This document shows positions 33,413 to 43,181 of a DNA stretch of 64,000 nucleotides, in pieces. The notes under the pieces are model-generated. The model ran no database searches. It saw nothing but the letters and a program-made list of their open reading frames with translations, and had not been told where the DNA came from. The position numbers and the translations under genes are program-made. Origin of the DNA: Chitinivorax sp. PXF-14 (GTDB lineage Bacteria > Pseudomonadota > Gammaproteobacteria > Burkholderiales > SCOH01); the NCBI RefSeq assembly GCF_040812015.1, contig NZ_JBFNXJ010000015.1, positions 42,480 through 106,479 of the forward strand, written 5' to 3'. The number at the start of each line of letters is the position of its first letter. Within the stretch, counting starts at the first letter, position 1.

Positions 33413-35380
33413 ATGCCACATGACAATCTGATCGCCGATTTTGAGGCTTACAGCGGCTGGCGTTCCGCCGTTTCGCAAAGCATCGGCAGTTTCCAGAAGT
33501 GGCTGGGGGAGCAGGAGTTGGGCGACGCGCAAATTGACATGCGCATCCAGCACCTGATCGACCGGTTGCGCGAAGACAAGCTCAACGTGGCGTTCGTTGC
33601 GGAATTCTCGCGCGGCAAATCCGAGCTGATCAACGCCATCTTCTTTTCTGCCTATGGTCAGCGCATCCTGCCGTCCTCCGCCGGCCGCACGACCATGTGC
33701 CCGACCGAGCTGATGTACGACGCCACTCGCCCACCGGCTATTCAGCTGCTACCGATCGAGACGCGCGCCACCGATACCACCACGTCGGAATACAAGCGCT
33801 ACCCGGACGAATGGACATCCGTGGCACTCGATGTGGATTCGGGCGACAACATGCAAGCGGCCTTCCAGAAGGTGGGCGAAACCCGCAAGGTCACACCTGA
33901 CGAGGCGGCCAAATATGGCCTCTACCGTGCGGACAATCCGGACGACCAGCTCGCCATCGACAGCGAAGGGCAGATCGAGATTCCTTGCTGGCGACACGCC
34001 ATCATCAATTTTCCGCACCCGCTCCTGCAGCAGGGGCTGGTCATTCTCGACACACCGGGCCTCAACGCGATCGGCACCGAGCCCGAGCTGACGCTGAACC
34101 TGCTGCCCAACGCGCACGCCATCCTGTTCATTCTCGCGGCCGACACCGGCGTCACCAAGTCGGATATCGACGTATGGCGCAACCACATCGGAAACCAGGC
34201 GGGCCGCAGCCGTGGCCGCCTGGTCGTGCTGAACAAGATCGATGGCCTGTGGGACGACCTCAAGACCGAAGACGAAATCAACGCCGAGATTCAGAAGCAG
34301 GTCGATACCAGCGCCGAACTGCTGGGTCTGAAGCCTACACAGGTATTCCCCGTCTCAGCCCAGAAAGCGCTGGTCGCCAAGATCAACAACGACGACACAC
34401 TACTTGAAAAGACAAGGCTTGGCCGGCTGGAGCGCGCGCTGTCGGACGAGCTGATCCCGTCCAAACAGGAGATCGTGCGCGACAGCACCCAGAACGAGAT
34501 GGAGGACCTGGTCAGTGGTGCACGCCAAATCCTCAACTCACGCCGGGCCGGTGTCGCCGACCAGTTGGGTGAGCTGAAGGGCCTGCGTGGCAAGAACCAG
34601 GACGTCATCGAACACATGATGGAGAAGGTCAAGCAGGAGAAGGAACACTTCGAACGCGGCCTGCAGCGCTTCCAGGCGCTACGTTCCGTGTTCTCGCAGC
34701 AGACCAACATCCTGTTCGGTTATCTCGGCATGGATAGCCTGCGCGATGAGATCGCGAAGATCCGTAACGAAATGGACAACAGCGCCTTCTCCTCGGGTCT
34801 CACCAATGCGATGAACCGTTTCTTCAAGGAGACCAACGGCTCGATCGCCAAGTCCGCCGAGCAGATCGCGGAAATCCAGTCGATGATGGCCGGCATGTAC
34901 AAGAAATTCAGCGAGGAACACGGCCTGTCACAAGTCGCACCGGCACCGTTCTCGACCCTCAAGTATCACAAGGAGATCGCCCGCCTGGAGCGCAGCTACA
35001 AGGAACACTTTAACACGCTGGGCAATATCATTTCGACCTACAAGAACACGCTCGCACGCAAGTTCTTCGAAACCATTGCCAGCCGCGTGGTGTATGTGTT
35101 CGAGGTCGCCAACCGAGATGTCGAGAACTGGCTCAAGACCATCATGGCACCGATGGAAACGCAGGTCCGCGAGCATCAGCTGCAGTTGCGCCGCCGTCTC
35201 GAGAGCGTCAAGCGCATCCATCGCGCAACCGATACGCTGGAAGATCGTATTGCAGAACTCGAACAGATCGAGGCCAATATCATCGAGCAACTCGGCCAAC
35301 TCGATCGCTACATGAAGTCGATCTACCAGTCGCTCAACGACGACACGATTGCCACACACAAGACGGCACAAGTCGCCTGA
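33413..35380 (+). CDS. Bacterial dynamin-like GTPase
   Basis: A 655-residue dynamin-family protein. GTPase motifs are G1 AEFSRGKSELINAI (about 61-74), G2 around SSAGRTTMCPTEL, G3 LDTPGLNAIG and G4 LNKIDGL. A long helical region (about 345-655) with coiled-coil stretches would form the stalk. There is no clear transmembrane segment, so membrane contact may be peripheral. Such proteins remodel or protect membranes; the role in this host is unknown. It stands alone between mutM and a convergent ferredoxin gene. Confidence 0.88.
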   Translation: MPHDNLIADFEAYSGWRSAVSQSIGSFQKWLGEQELGDAQIDMRIQHLIDRLREDKLNVAFVAEFSRGKSELINAIFFSAYGQRILPSSAGRTTMCPTELMYDATRPPAIQLLPIETRATDTTTSEYKRYPDEWTSVALDVDSGDNMQAAFQKVGETRKVTPDEAAKYGLYRADNPDDQLAIDSEGQIEIPCWRHAIINFPHPLLQQGLVILDTPGLNAIGTEPELTLNLLPNAHAILFILAADTGVTKSDIDVWRNHIGNQAGRSRGRLVVLNKIDGLWDDLKTEDEINAEIQKQVDTSAELLGLKPTQVFPVSAQKALVAKINNDDTLLEKTRLGRLERALSDELIPSKQEIVRDSTQNEMEDLVSGARQILNSRRAGVADQLGELKGLRGKNQDVIEHMMEKVKQEKEHFERGLQRFQALRSVFSQQTNILFGYLGMDSLRDEIAKIRNEMDNSAFSSGLTNAMNRFFKETNGSIAKSAEQIAEIQSMMAGMYKKFSEEHGLSQVAPAPFSTLKYHKEIARLERSYKEHFNTLGNIISTYKNTLARKFFETIASRVVYVFEVANRDVENWLKTIMAPMETQVREHQLQLRRRLESVKRIHRATDTLEDRIAELEQIEANIIEQLGQLDRYMKSIYQSLNDDTIATHKTAQVA

Positions 35381-35394
35381 TCTCGTCCCAACGT

Positions 35395-35423
35395 AAAAAG
35401 CCCGCATCATGTGCGGGCTTTTT
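35395..35423. terminator. Terminator between the dynamin-like gene and ferredoxin
   Basis: AAAAAGCCCGCA and its inverse enclose a 5-nt loop, with A and T tracts on both sides, between convergent genes. Confidence 0.88.
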
Positions 35424-35473
35424 GCTTTTGGATATGGCAACGGTACGCTGCCATATTGCTACATCGTTGCGGC

Positions 35474-35761
<288 letters not shown>

Positions 35762-35795
35762 TCACCTCGCGCCGGACAGCGCAAGCGTGGATACC

Positions 35796-36356
35796 CTAGG
35801 TGTCTGATTTATCGCTACTTCCCGCTCGCAGCAGGAGGTAATTCACCTTGCCCGCGCAACCCTGCCGGTAAATATCCCACCCAACGGGCAGCGACGGCAC
35901 ATCCGCCGTCTCCACGTAAATGTAGCCATTAGGCACGACACGCCCAGCTACCGCCGGCAGCACAGTCGCCAACAGCTCACTGCCGAACGGTGGATCGAGC
36001 AGCACCAGGTCGAACTGCTCATGCGCACTGGCAAGATAGCGCTGCGCATCGGCATTGACGACCTCGATGCTCTTCGCCCCTAGCAGCGACACATTCTCTT
36101 TCAGGGCCTGAACGACGGGCCGAGCCAGCTCGACCATGACGACCCGCGACGCATGGCGCGAGGCGGCCTCGAACCCCAGCGCACCACTGCCGGCGAACAG
36201 GTCGAGACAACGCCAGCCAGTCAGATCCTGGCCCAGCCAGTTGAACAGCGTCTCGCGTACACGGTCTGGAGACGGCCGCAGCCCTTGATGATCGGGGAAG
36301 GAAATCAGGCGCCGTTTCCACTGGCCAGAGACAATGCGGACTTTATTGCGATACAT
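35796..36356 (-). CDS. rsmD: 16S rRNA (guanine(966)-N2)-methyltransferase
   Basis: A 186-residue AdoMet-dependent rRNA methylase. The N-terminal RIVSGQWKRRLISFP and GLRPSPDRVRETLFNWL, AdoMet motif LDLFAGSGALGFEA and catalytic LLDPPFG are all present. The ATG at 36356 is chosen because the frame further upstream overlaps ftsY, which diverges from an 80-bp gap. Confidence 0.95.
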   Translation of the reverse strand: MYRNKVRIVSGQWKRRLISFPDHQGLRPSPDRVRETLFNWLGQDLTGWRCLDLFAGSGALGFEAASRHASRVVMVELARPVVQALKENVSLLGAKSIEVVNADAQRYLASAHEQFDLVLLDPPFGSELLATVLPAVAGRVVPNGYIYVETADVPSLPVGWDIYRQGCAGKVNYLLLRAGSSDKSDT

Positions 36357-36435
36357 GTGGTATGTGCCGGGATGGCGCGAGACAAGATAAACGGTAAAAT
36401 TATACCCGACCGACCAGCCATGATTCGACCAACGC

Positions 36436-37473
36436 ATGTTCAATTTCTTCAAATCGGATAAACCGAAACCCGACGCGACACCTGACGCCCCGGCCGCCCC
36501 AACCGCAGCCCCCGTCGTCAGCACGCCGCAAGCCCAGCCCCAGCCCGCCCCTCAAGAGGCGAAGCCGCACTGGCTCAGCCGCCTCAAGAGCGGCCTGAGC
36601 AAGACTCGCACACAGCTGGGCAAGCAATTCACCGTACTGTTCCGCGGCCGCAAGATTGACGAAGAGCTGTACGAGGAACTGGAAACCATCCTGCTGACCG
36701 GCGACGTCGGCGTGGACGCGACGCAGCACCTGCTCGAAGACATCCGCACGCGCGTCGCCAAGCAGAACCTCGACGATGCAGAGCAGCTGAAGAGTGCGCT
36801 GCAGCAGTCCTTTGCCGAGCTGATACAACCGCTGGAAAAACCGCTCGACATCTCGACGCACAAGCCCTTCATCATCATGCTTGCAGGTGTCAACGGCGCG
36901 GGCAAGACCACCTCCATCGGCAAACTGGCGAAGTACTTCCAGTCCCAAGGAAAGACGGTCCTGCTGGCAGCTGGCGACACCTTCCGCGCGGCTGCCCGCG
37001 AACAGCTTATCGCCTGGGGCGAGCGCAACGGTGTGTCGGTGATCGCCCAGGAGTCGGGTGATGCTGCGGCCGTAATCTTCGATGCCATCAACGCCGCCAA
37101 GGCACGGGGCATCGATATCGTCCTGGCGGATACGGCGGGGCGCCTGCCGACCCAGCTTCACCTGATGGAAGAGATCAAGAAGGTCAAGCGCGTCATCCAG
37201 AAGGCCGACCCGACCGGTCCGCACGAGGTGCTACTCGTGCTCGACGCCAATACTGGCCAAAACGCCCTCAACCAGGTCAAGACGTTCGACGACGCACTGG
37301 GCCTGACGGGCCTGGTAGTCACCAAGCTGGATGGCACCGCCAAGGGGGGCGTGATCGCGGCAATCGCCAAACAGCGGCCGGTGCCGATCCGCTTTATTGG
37401 TGTCGGCGAGCAGATCGACGATCTGCGGCCCTTCCGCTGCGCAGAATACGCTGAGGCGATGTTCAACGAATGA
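36436..37473 (+). CDS. ftsY: Signal recognition particle receptor FtsY
   Basis: A 345-residue SRP GTPase. A short Pro/Ala-rich A domain (about 1-35) is followed by the N domain and the G domain with P-loop GVNGAGKTTSIGKLA, DTFRAAAREQL, DTAGRLP and TKLDGTAKGG. It docks the ribosome-SRP complex at the membrane. It is the first gene of ftsY-ftsE-ftsX-rpoH and overlaps ftsE by 4 bp. Confidence 0.97.
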   Translation: MFNFFKSDKPKPDATPDAPAAPTAAPVVSTPQAQPQPAPQEAKPHWLSRLKSGLSKTRTQLGKQFTVLFRGRKIDEELYEELETILLTGDVGVDATQHLLEDIRTRVAKQNLDDAEQLKSALQQSFAELIQPLEKPLDISTHKPFIIMLAGVNGAGKTTSIGKLAKYFQSQGKTVLLAAGDTFRAAAREQLIAWGERNGVSVIAQESGDAAAVIFDAINAAKARGIDIVLADTAGRLPTQLHLMEEIKKVKRVIQKADPTGPHEVLLVLDANTGQNALNQVKTFDDALGLTGLVVTKLDGTAKGGVIAAIAKQRPVPIRFIGVGEQIDDLRPFRCAEYAEAMFNE

Positions 37474-38123
37474 TCCAGTTCAGCCAGGTCGTCAAACGCT
37501 ATCCCGGCGGTTACGAAGCCCTCAGGAACATCAGCTTCGAGATCGACAAGGGTGAGATGGTGCTGCTGTCCGGCCACTCCGGGGCGGGGAAATCGACACT
37601 GCTCAAGCTGATTTCCGGCATGGAGCGCCCCACTTCCGGCAAGGTCGTCGTCAACGGGCAGGATGTCGGGCAACTGCGCGATGGTGCCATTCCCTATTTA
37701 CGTCGCAACTTCGGCCTGATCTTCCAGGATCACAAGCTACTGTTCGACCGCTCGGTTCAAGATAACGTCAAGCTCGCCCTGGCCATCACCGATTTTTCCC
37801 CCAAAGACGCGACCAAGCGGACACATGCCGCGCTGGAGCGAGTCGGCCTGCTCGACAAGGCAAAGCAGAACCCCATCCACCTCTCGGGTGGCGAGCAGCA
37901 ACGCCTGTGCATCGCCCGCGCGATCGTCCACCGGCCGAGCATCGTGCTGGCGGACGAGCCGACAGGTAACCTGGACCACGCCTACGCCGAGGACATCATG
38001 GATCTGTTCGAGTCCTTCAACCAGGTGGGCGTCACCATCGTGCTCTCCACCCATGACGAGGGGTTTCTCAAGCATCGGCCGCATCGCATCCTGCGGCTCA
38101 AGCAGGGGGGGCTGAGCCAGTGA
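37470..38123 (+). CDS. ftsE: Cell-division ABC ATPase FtsE
   Basis: A 217-residue ABC ATPase with Walker [10 protein letters not shown], signature [10 protein letters not shown], Walker [12 protein letters not shown] and STHDEG. With FtsX it controls peptidoglycan hydrolases at the septum. It overlaps ftsY and ftsX by 4 bp each. Confidence 0.96.
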   Translation: MIQFSQVVKRYPGGYEALRNISFEIDKGEMVLLSGHSGAGKSTLLKLISGMERPTSGKVVVNGQDVGQLRDGAIPYLRRNFGLIFQDHKLLFDRSVQDNVKLALAITDFSPKDATKRTHAALERVGLLDKAKQNPIHLSGGEQQRLCIARAIVHRPSIVLADEPTGNLDHAYAEDIMDLFESFNQVGVTIVLSTHDEGFLKHRPHRILRLKQGGLSQ

Positions 38124-39022
38124 TCTGGGTTCATCAACAGGTATCGGCGCTCTCCCAAGCCGTCCGCAACATGCTCAAGGCGCCCTTCACGACACTGCTC
38201 AACGTCGTGGTAATCGGCATCGTGCTGTGCTTGCCGCTCACGCTGTACACGGCGCTGCTCAATCTGGAGCAGCTTGCCGGCAAGCTGCCCGAGCAGAACC
38301 AGATTACGATCTACCTGAAAACATCGAGCAACAATACCGACCTCGCCAATTTGCAGAGAAAATACGGGCAGGTAGCCGGCATCGCCAAGATCGAAGCCAT
38401 TCCCCGCCTCAAGGCCGTGGAACACATGCAGCGGCAAGGGCTAGGAGAAGTACTGGCGGCGCTGCCGGACAACCCGCTGCCCGACGCCCTGCAGATCACC
38501 CCAGCCACAGCCGACAGCACGGTCTTGGACAAGCTCGTTGCGCAGCTCAAGGCAGAGCCGATGGTCGAGCAATTGCGCTTCGATGCGGAGTGGGCTCGCC
38601 GGCTCGAGAGTGTGTTGCAGTTTGGCGGCAACATCGCGCTTCTACTCTCGATTGCGCTGGGCACGGCGCTCGTCGTGGTAACTGGCAACGCCATCCGCAT
38701 GCAGGTGCTGCAACGGCGCGAGGAGGTGGAAATCACCAAGCTGATTGGTGGCACCAACCAGTTCATCCGCCGCCCCTTCATCTATTTCGGCCTGATCCAG
38801 GGCCTGCTGGGCGGCCTGTGCGCCTGCGCCCTGCTGGCCCTGGTGGTTTACCAGCTCAGCCCGGCCGTCAACAGCCTTGCTCACAGCTATGGCAGCAACT
38901 TTACCGTGCACCTGCCGGCCCTCACCGCCCTGCTAGGCGGCATTGCTCTGGCCGGTGCGCTGTGCTGGCTCGGCTCACTGCTGGCGGTCAATCGCTTCCT
39001 CGGACAGCTGAAGACCCGCTAA
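38120..39022 (+). CDS. ftsX: Cell-division membrane protein FtsX
   Basis: A 300-residue inner-membrane protein with four predicted helices and a periplasmic loop between the first two (about 50-170), as in all FtsX. The segment QVLQRREEVEITKLIGGTNQ is the cytoplasmic coupling region next to the membrane. It is the partner of FtsE. Confidence 0.95.
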   Translation: MIWVHQQVSALSQAVRNMLKAPFTTLLNVVVIGIVLCLPLTLYTALLNLEQLAGKLPEQNQITIYLKTSSNNTDLANLQRKYGQVAGIAKIEAIPRLKAVEHMQRQGLGEVLAALPDNPLPDALQITPATADSTVLDKLVAQLKAEPMVEQLRFDAEWARRLESVLQFGGNIALLLSIALGTALVVVTGNAIRMQVLQRREEVEITKLIGGTNQFIRRPFIYFGLIQGLLGGLCACALLALVVYQLSPAVNSLAHSYGSNFTVHLPALTALLGGIALAGALCWLGSLLAVNRFLGQLKTR

Positions 39023-39081
39023 GCCGCCCCTATCCACGACATAGCAATTTTCAATCGCGCCCGGCGAACTTTCCGGCTACA

Positions 39082-39108
39082 TTAGCACTCATATGTCCGG
39101 AGTGCTAA
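39082..39108. promoter_or_regulatory. CIRCE element (HrcA operator) upstream of rpoH
   Basis: TTAGCACTC (39082-39090), nine bases, then GAGTGCTAA (39100-39108) is an exact match to the CIRCE consensus. It ends 25 bp before the rpoH start codon, so HrcA binding would block transcription or early elongation of rpoH. Confidence 0.92.
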
Positions 39109-39133
39109 ACTGCACCAGAAGGAGAATTTCTGC

Positions 39134-40000
39134 ATGACCTACGCGATGAGCTTGCCCATTGTTTCCGACGCCAGCAGCCTGGAACATTACATCCAGACTG
39201 TGAACAGCATTCCCTTGCTGTCCCAAGACGAAGAGACCGAACTGGCCGAACGTCTGCAGCGCCAGAACGATCTTGAAGCAGCCCGCAAGATGGTGATGTC
39301 GCATCTGCGTGTCGTGGTGTCGATTGCCCGCGGCTATGCGGGGTATGGCCTGCCTCAGGCCGACCTGATCCAGGAAGGCAATATCGGGCTCATGAAGGCT
39401 GTCAAACGCTTCGAGCCCAACCGTGGTGTTCGCCTCTTTTCGTTTGCCGTGCACTGGATAAAGGCGGAGATTCATGAGTTCATCCTGAAGAACTGGCGCC
39501 TGGTCAAAGTTGCGACAACCAAGTCGCAACGCAAGCTGTTCTTCAATCTGCGCAGCATGAAGTCCGGCCTGCATAGCCTAACGCCAAACGAAGCTCGGGA
39601 CATCGCCACACAGCTCGGGGTAAAGCCCGAAGAGGTGCTGGAGATGGAAATGCGCATGGGCGGCCAAGACATCGCGCTGGAATCGCACAACGACGACGGC
39701 GAAGAGGCCTACGCGCCGATCGATTGGCTCGCCGATGAAGACAATGAGCCGACGCGAACCATCGAGCGGCGTGCCACGGATCACCTTCACGGCGAGGGGC
39801 TCGAGCATGCGTTGCTCAGCCTGGATGATCGTAGCCGCCGCATCGTACAGGCGCGTTGGCTGGCCGACGACGGCGAAGGCAAGACGCTGCACGACCTGGC
39901 GGCAGAATTTGGCGTCTCGGCCGAGCGTATCCGTCAGATCGAGGCCAAGGCCCTGCAGAAGATGAAGACTGCGCTGATGGCCTTGCCTGCGACGCTCTAA
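39134..40000 (+). CDS. rpoH: RNA polymerase heat-shock sigma factor (sigma-32)
   Basis: A 288-residue sigma-70 family factor. The RpoH box QRKLFFNLR is present, along with region 2 (ADLIQEGNIGLMKAVKRFEP) and the region 4 helix-turn-helix near LHDLAAEFGVSAERIRQIE. The ATG at 39134 has AAGGAG 9 bp upstream; ATG 39146 is the alternative. A perfect CIRCE box in front puts the gene under HrcA, linking the two heat-shock circuits. A hairpin terminator follows. Confidence 0.97.
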   Translation: MTYAMSLPIVSDASSLEHYIQTVNSIPLLSQDEETELAERLQRQNDLEAARKMVMSHLRVVVSIARGYAGYGLPQADLIQEGNIGLMKAVKRFEPNRGVRLFSFAVHWIKAEIHEFILKNWRLVKVATTKSQRKLFFNLRSMKSGLHSLTPNEARDIATQLGVKPEEVLEMEMRMGGQDIALESHNDDGEEAYAPIDWLADEDNEPTRTIERRATDHLHGEGLEHALLSLDDRSRRIVQARWLADDGEGKTLHDLAAEFGVSAERIRQIEAKALQKMKTALMALPATL

Positions 40001-40022
40001 CCCTCACCGCTTTACCCCCAGC

Positions 40023-40050
40023 GGGGTGGCTCAATCCGCCCCGTTTCTTT
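40023..40050 (+). terminator. Probable terminator of rpoH
   Basis: GGGGTGG pairs with CCGCCCC (one G-T pair) around CTCAAT and is followed by GTTTCTTTT. Confidence 0.65.
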
Positions 40051-40135
40051 TCTCCTGTGTCTGCGAGAAAATATCCCATTGTCAGCACACGCCATAAACA
40101 CATGTTTTTAATGGTATTTTTACTTTAAAAACGGC

Positions 40136-40165
40136 CTTGAAAAATCTCTACGCCGCGCCAAAATT
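40136..40165 (+). promoter_or_regulatory. Sigma-32-like promoter ahead of clpS
   Basis: CTTGAAA (40136-40142), 15 bases, then CCAAAATT (40158-40165) resembles the heat-shock promoter pattern CTTGAAA...CCCATNT. It lies about 110 bp upstream of clpS. Confidence 0.45.
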
Positions 40166-40276
40166 AGTATTGAGTGAGCAGATATATGCTGGCCCCCTTG
40201 GCTAACGGCTGATGATTGTTGCGTAACGACGCGAATCAAGGTACTTAAGTAACTGTAGCTTTGTGGTCCAGCAGTC

Positions 40277-40585
40277 ATGTCTACCCAGTTCAACAACGAG
40301 TCAGTACTCTCACCCGACAAACAGAAGCTGAAGCCACCGTCGATGTACAAGGTGGTTCTGCTAAATGACGATTACACACCGATGGAGTTCGTGGTCGTCG
40401 TTCTGCAGCAGTTTTTCCATTTGGGTCGTGAACAAGCAACACGTGTGATGCTCAAAGTCCATACCGAGGGGCGCGGGATCTGCGGGGTTTACCCCCGTGA
40501 TATTGCAGCCACCAAGGTGGACCAGGTTCTTGAGTTCGCACGCCAGCACCACCATCCATTGCAGTGTGTGATGGAGGAAAACTGA
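40277..40585 (+). CDS. clpS: ATP-dependent Clp protease adaptor ClpS
   Basis: A 102-residue N-end rule adaptor that hands substrates to ClpA. The core motif [15 protein letters not shown] and the conserved [16 protein letters not shown] are present. clpA follows after an unusually long 235-bp gap. Confidence 0.96.
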   Translation: MSTQFNNESVLSPDKQKLKPPSMYKVVLLNDDYTPMEFVVVVLQQFFHLGREQATRVMLKVHTEGRGICGVYPRDIAATKVDQVLEFARQHHHPLQCVMEEN

Positions 40586-40820
40586 ACGTCGGTGGCTCAC
40601 GCCGCCGGGTTCAGCCGTGGGGGCGGAGAAGTGAGACATAACAATAAACGACAAAGTGGGCTGGCCGTAGCGCCCACACCCTTCCGGGCCAGCGCCGGCA
40701 ACGACGTCTGGCATTGTCGTGGGACGCATGCGGAGATACACACCGAGGCGCATACCACTCCTGGCTCCACGCCGCGTTTGGCGTAGACGCAAGGTCGTTA
40801 CCTAACGGGATAGGCTTTAT

Positions 40821-43109
40821 ATGATCGCCCAAGAGTTGGAAGTGACACTGCACATGGCATTCATGGATGCCAGGCAAAAGCGCCATGAGTTCATCACGGT
40901 CGAGCATCTATTACTCGCCATGCTGGATAACCCGACGGCGGCCGAGGTGCTGCGCGCCTGCGCCGTCAACATGGATGACCTGAAGAAAAGCCTCACCGAT
41001 TTCATCAATGAGCATACGCCCATCGTTTCCGGCAGTGACGAGGTCGACACACAACCGACACTGGGTTTCCAACGCGTCATTCAGCGCGCGATCCTGCATG
41101 TCCAATCGTCAGGAAAGAAAGAGGTCAACGGGGCCAACGTCCTGGTTGCGATCTTTGGGGAAAAGGATTCCCACGCGGTGTTCTTCCTGCACCAGCAGGG
41201 CGTGACCCGCCTCGATGTGGTGAACTACATCTCGCACGGCATCACCAAGACCAGCTCCGGCTCCGCCTCGACACCACCGTCTCATAGCAAACCCGAGAGC
41301 GAGCAGGAAAGCGAGCAAGAGAGCACAGGCTCCGGCGCGCTGGAAAACTACACGCAAAACCTCAACGTGATGGCAGCCAACGGCAAGATCGACCCACTGA
41401 TTGGCCGCGACAGCGAGCTCGAGCGCGTGATTCAGGTCCTGTGCCGTCGCCGCAAGAACAACCCGCTGTTGGTAGGCGAAGCTGGCGTGGGCAAGACAGC
41501 CATCGCCGAGGGTCTGGCCAAACGTATCGTCGAGGAAGACGTACCCGACGTGTTGGCGCGCTCTACCGTCTATTCGCTCGACATGGGAGCACTGCTTGCC
41601 GGCACAAAATACCGAGGCGACTTCGAGCAGCGGCTCAAGGCGGTCATCAAGCAGCTGACGGCCGATCCGCACGCGATCCTGTTCATCGACGAAATCCATA
41701 CCCTGGTTGGCGCCGGCGCAGCATCCGGCGGTACGCTGGATGCATCCAATCTGCTCAAGCCTGCACTGTCGAACGGCTCGCTGCGTTGCATTGGTGCCAC
41801 GACCTATAACGAGTTCCGTGGCGTCTTCGAGAAGGATCATGCGCTGTCTCGCCGCTTCCAGAAAATCGACGTCAACGAGCCAACCGTCGACCAGACGGTG
41901 GAAATCTTGCGTGGGCTTAAGTCGCGCTTTGAAGACCACCATGGCGTCAAATACACGCAAGCGGCGTTGACGACGGCAGCGGAGCTGTCCGCGCGCTTTA
42001 TCAACGACCGCCATTTGCCGGACAAGGCGATCGACGTGATCGACGAAGCCGGCGCGGCTCAGCGCATCCTGCCGAAGTCCAAGCAGAAGCGAACCATTGG
42101 CAAGGGCGAGATTGAGGAGATTATCGCCAAGATTGCGCGCATCCCGCCGAAGAATGTATCGAGCGACGACCGCAACTCGCTGAAGACACTCGACCGCGAC
42201 CTCAAGAATGTCGTCTTCGGGCAGGACAAGGCAATCGATGCGCTGGCGTCCGCCATCAAGATGGCCCGCTCCGGTTTGGGCAACCCGCAAAAACCGATCG
42301 GCAACTTCCTGTTTAGCGGCCCGACCGGTGTCGGCAAGACAGAGGCCGCCCGCCAGCTGGCCTATATTCTGGGTATCGAGTTGATCCGCTTCGACATGTC
42401 GGAGTACATGGAGCGGCACGCAGTCAGCCGATTGATCGGCGCGCCCCCCGGCTACGTTGGTTTTGAGCAGGGCGGCCTGCTGACCGAGCAGATCACCAAG
42501 CATCCCTATGCGGTGTTGTTGCTTGACGAGATCGAAAAGGCGCATCCGGACATCTTCAATGTGCTGCTGCAGGTGATGGACCATGGCACGCTGACCGATA
42601 ACAATGGCCGGAAGGCCGACTTCCGCAATGTGATCATCATCATGACCACCAATGCGGGTGCCGATTCGTTGAGCAAGCCGTCGATCGGCTTCACGAGCAG
42701 CAAGCAGGCAGGTGACGAGATGCAGGACATCAAGCGCCTGTTCTCACCCGAGTTCCGCAACCGCCTGGATGCGACAATTGCCTTCAACGCGCTGGATGAA
42801 GAAGTCATCCTGCGCGTCGTGGACAAGTTCCTGCTGCAACTCGAAGCCCAGTTGCACGAGAAGAAGGTCGATATCCACTTCTCGGATGCCCTACGCCACC
42901 ATCTGGCGAAGACGGGCTTCGACCCGGTGATGGGCGCACGGCCAATGTCCAGGCTGATTCAGGACACCATCCGCAAGGCACTGGCGGACGAACTGCTGTT
43001 CGGGCGTCTGGCCAGCGGCGGTCAGGTGACGGTAGATGTGACTGCCGATGGAGAGATCAGGCTCGATATCCAATCCACATCCGACATTGAGTCCGTCACG
43101 AGCAGCTGA
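40821..43109 (+). CDS. clpA: ATP-dependent Clp protease ATPase subunit ClpA
   Basis: A 762-residue AAA+ unfoldase. The double Clp-N repeat (1-145) is followed by a Ser/Glu-rich linker, D1 with Walker [11 protein letters not shown] and Walker [10 protein letters not shown], and D2 with [10 protein letters not shown] and [10 protein letters not shown]. An IGF-type loop for ClpP (SIGFTSSK) is visible. It unfolds ClpS-delivered and ssrA-tagged proteins for ClpP. No ClpP gene is in the window. Confidence 0.97.
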   Translation: MIAQELEVTLHMAFMDARQKRHEFITVEHLLLAMLDNPTAAEVLRACAVNMDDLKKSLTDFINEHTPIVSGSDEVDTQPTLGFQRVIQRAILHVQSSGKKEVNGANVLVAIFGEKDSHAVFFLHQQGVTRLDVVNYISHGITKTSSGSASTPPSHSKPESEQESEQESTGSGALENYTQNLNVMAANGKIDPLIGRDSELERVIQVLCRRRKNNPLLVGEAGVGKTAIAEGLAKRIVEEDVPDVLARSTVYSLDMGALLAGTKYRGDFEQRLKAVIKQLTADPHAILFIDEIHTLVGAGAASGGTLDASNLLKPALSNGSLRCIGATTYNEFRGVFEKDHALSRRFQKIDVNEPTVDQTVEILRGLKSRFEDHHGVKYTQAALTTAAELSARFINDRHLPDKAIDVIDEAGAAQRILPKSKQKRTIGKGEIEEIIAKIARIPPKNVSSDDRNSLKTLDRDLKNVVFGQDKAIDALASAIKMARSGLGNPQKPIGNFLFSGPTGVGKTEAARQLAYILGIELIRFDMSEYMERHAVSRLIGAPPGYVGFEQGGLLTEQITKHPYAVLLLDEIEKAHPDIFNVLLQVMDHGTLTDNNGRKADFRNVIIIMTTNAGADSLSKPSIGFTSSKQAGDEMQDIKRLFSPEFRNRLDATIAFNALDEEVILRVVDKFLLQLEAQLHEKKVDIHFSDALRHHLAKTGFDPVMGARPMSRLIQDTIRKALADELLFGRLASGGQVTVDVTADGEIRLDIQSTSDIESVTSS

Positions 43110-43131
43110 CGCCATCGGTGCAACTAAAGCG

Positions 43132-43161
43132 CAAGGGCCGCAATCGCGGCCCTTGTTTTTT
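43132..43161 (+). terminator. Intrinsic terminator of clpA
   Basis: CAAGGGCCGC and its inverse GCGGCCCTTG enclose AATC and are followed by six T. Confidence 0.88.
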
Positions 43162-43181
43162 CAGACACCAGACAAGCCACC

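Noticed and set aside
40592..40786. A 64-codon frame between clpS and clpA
   Set aside because: No ribosome site, no domain and a composition like non-coding DNA; it looks like a chance frame.
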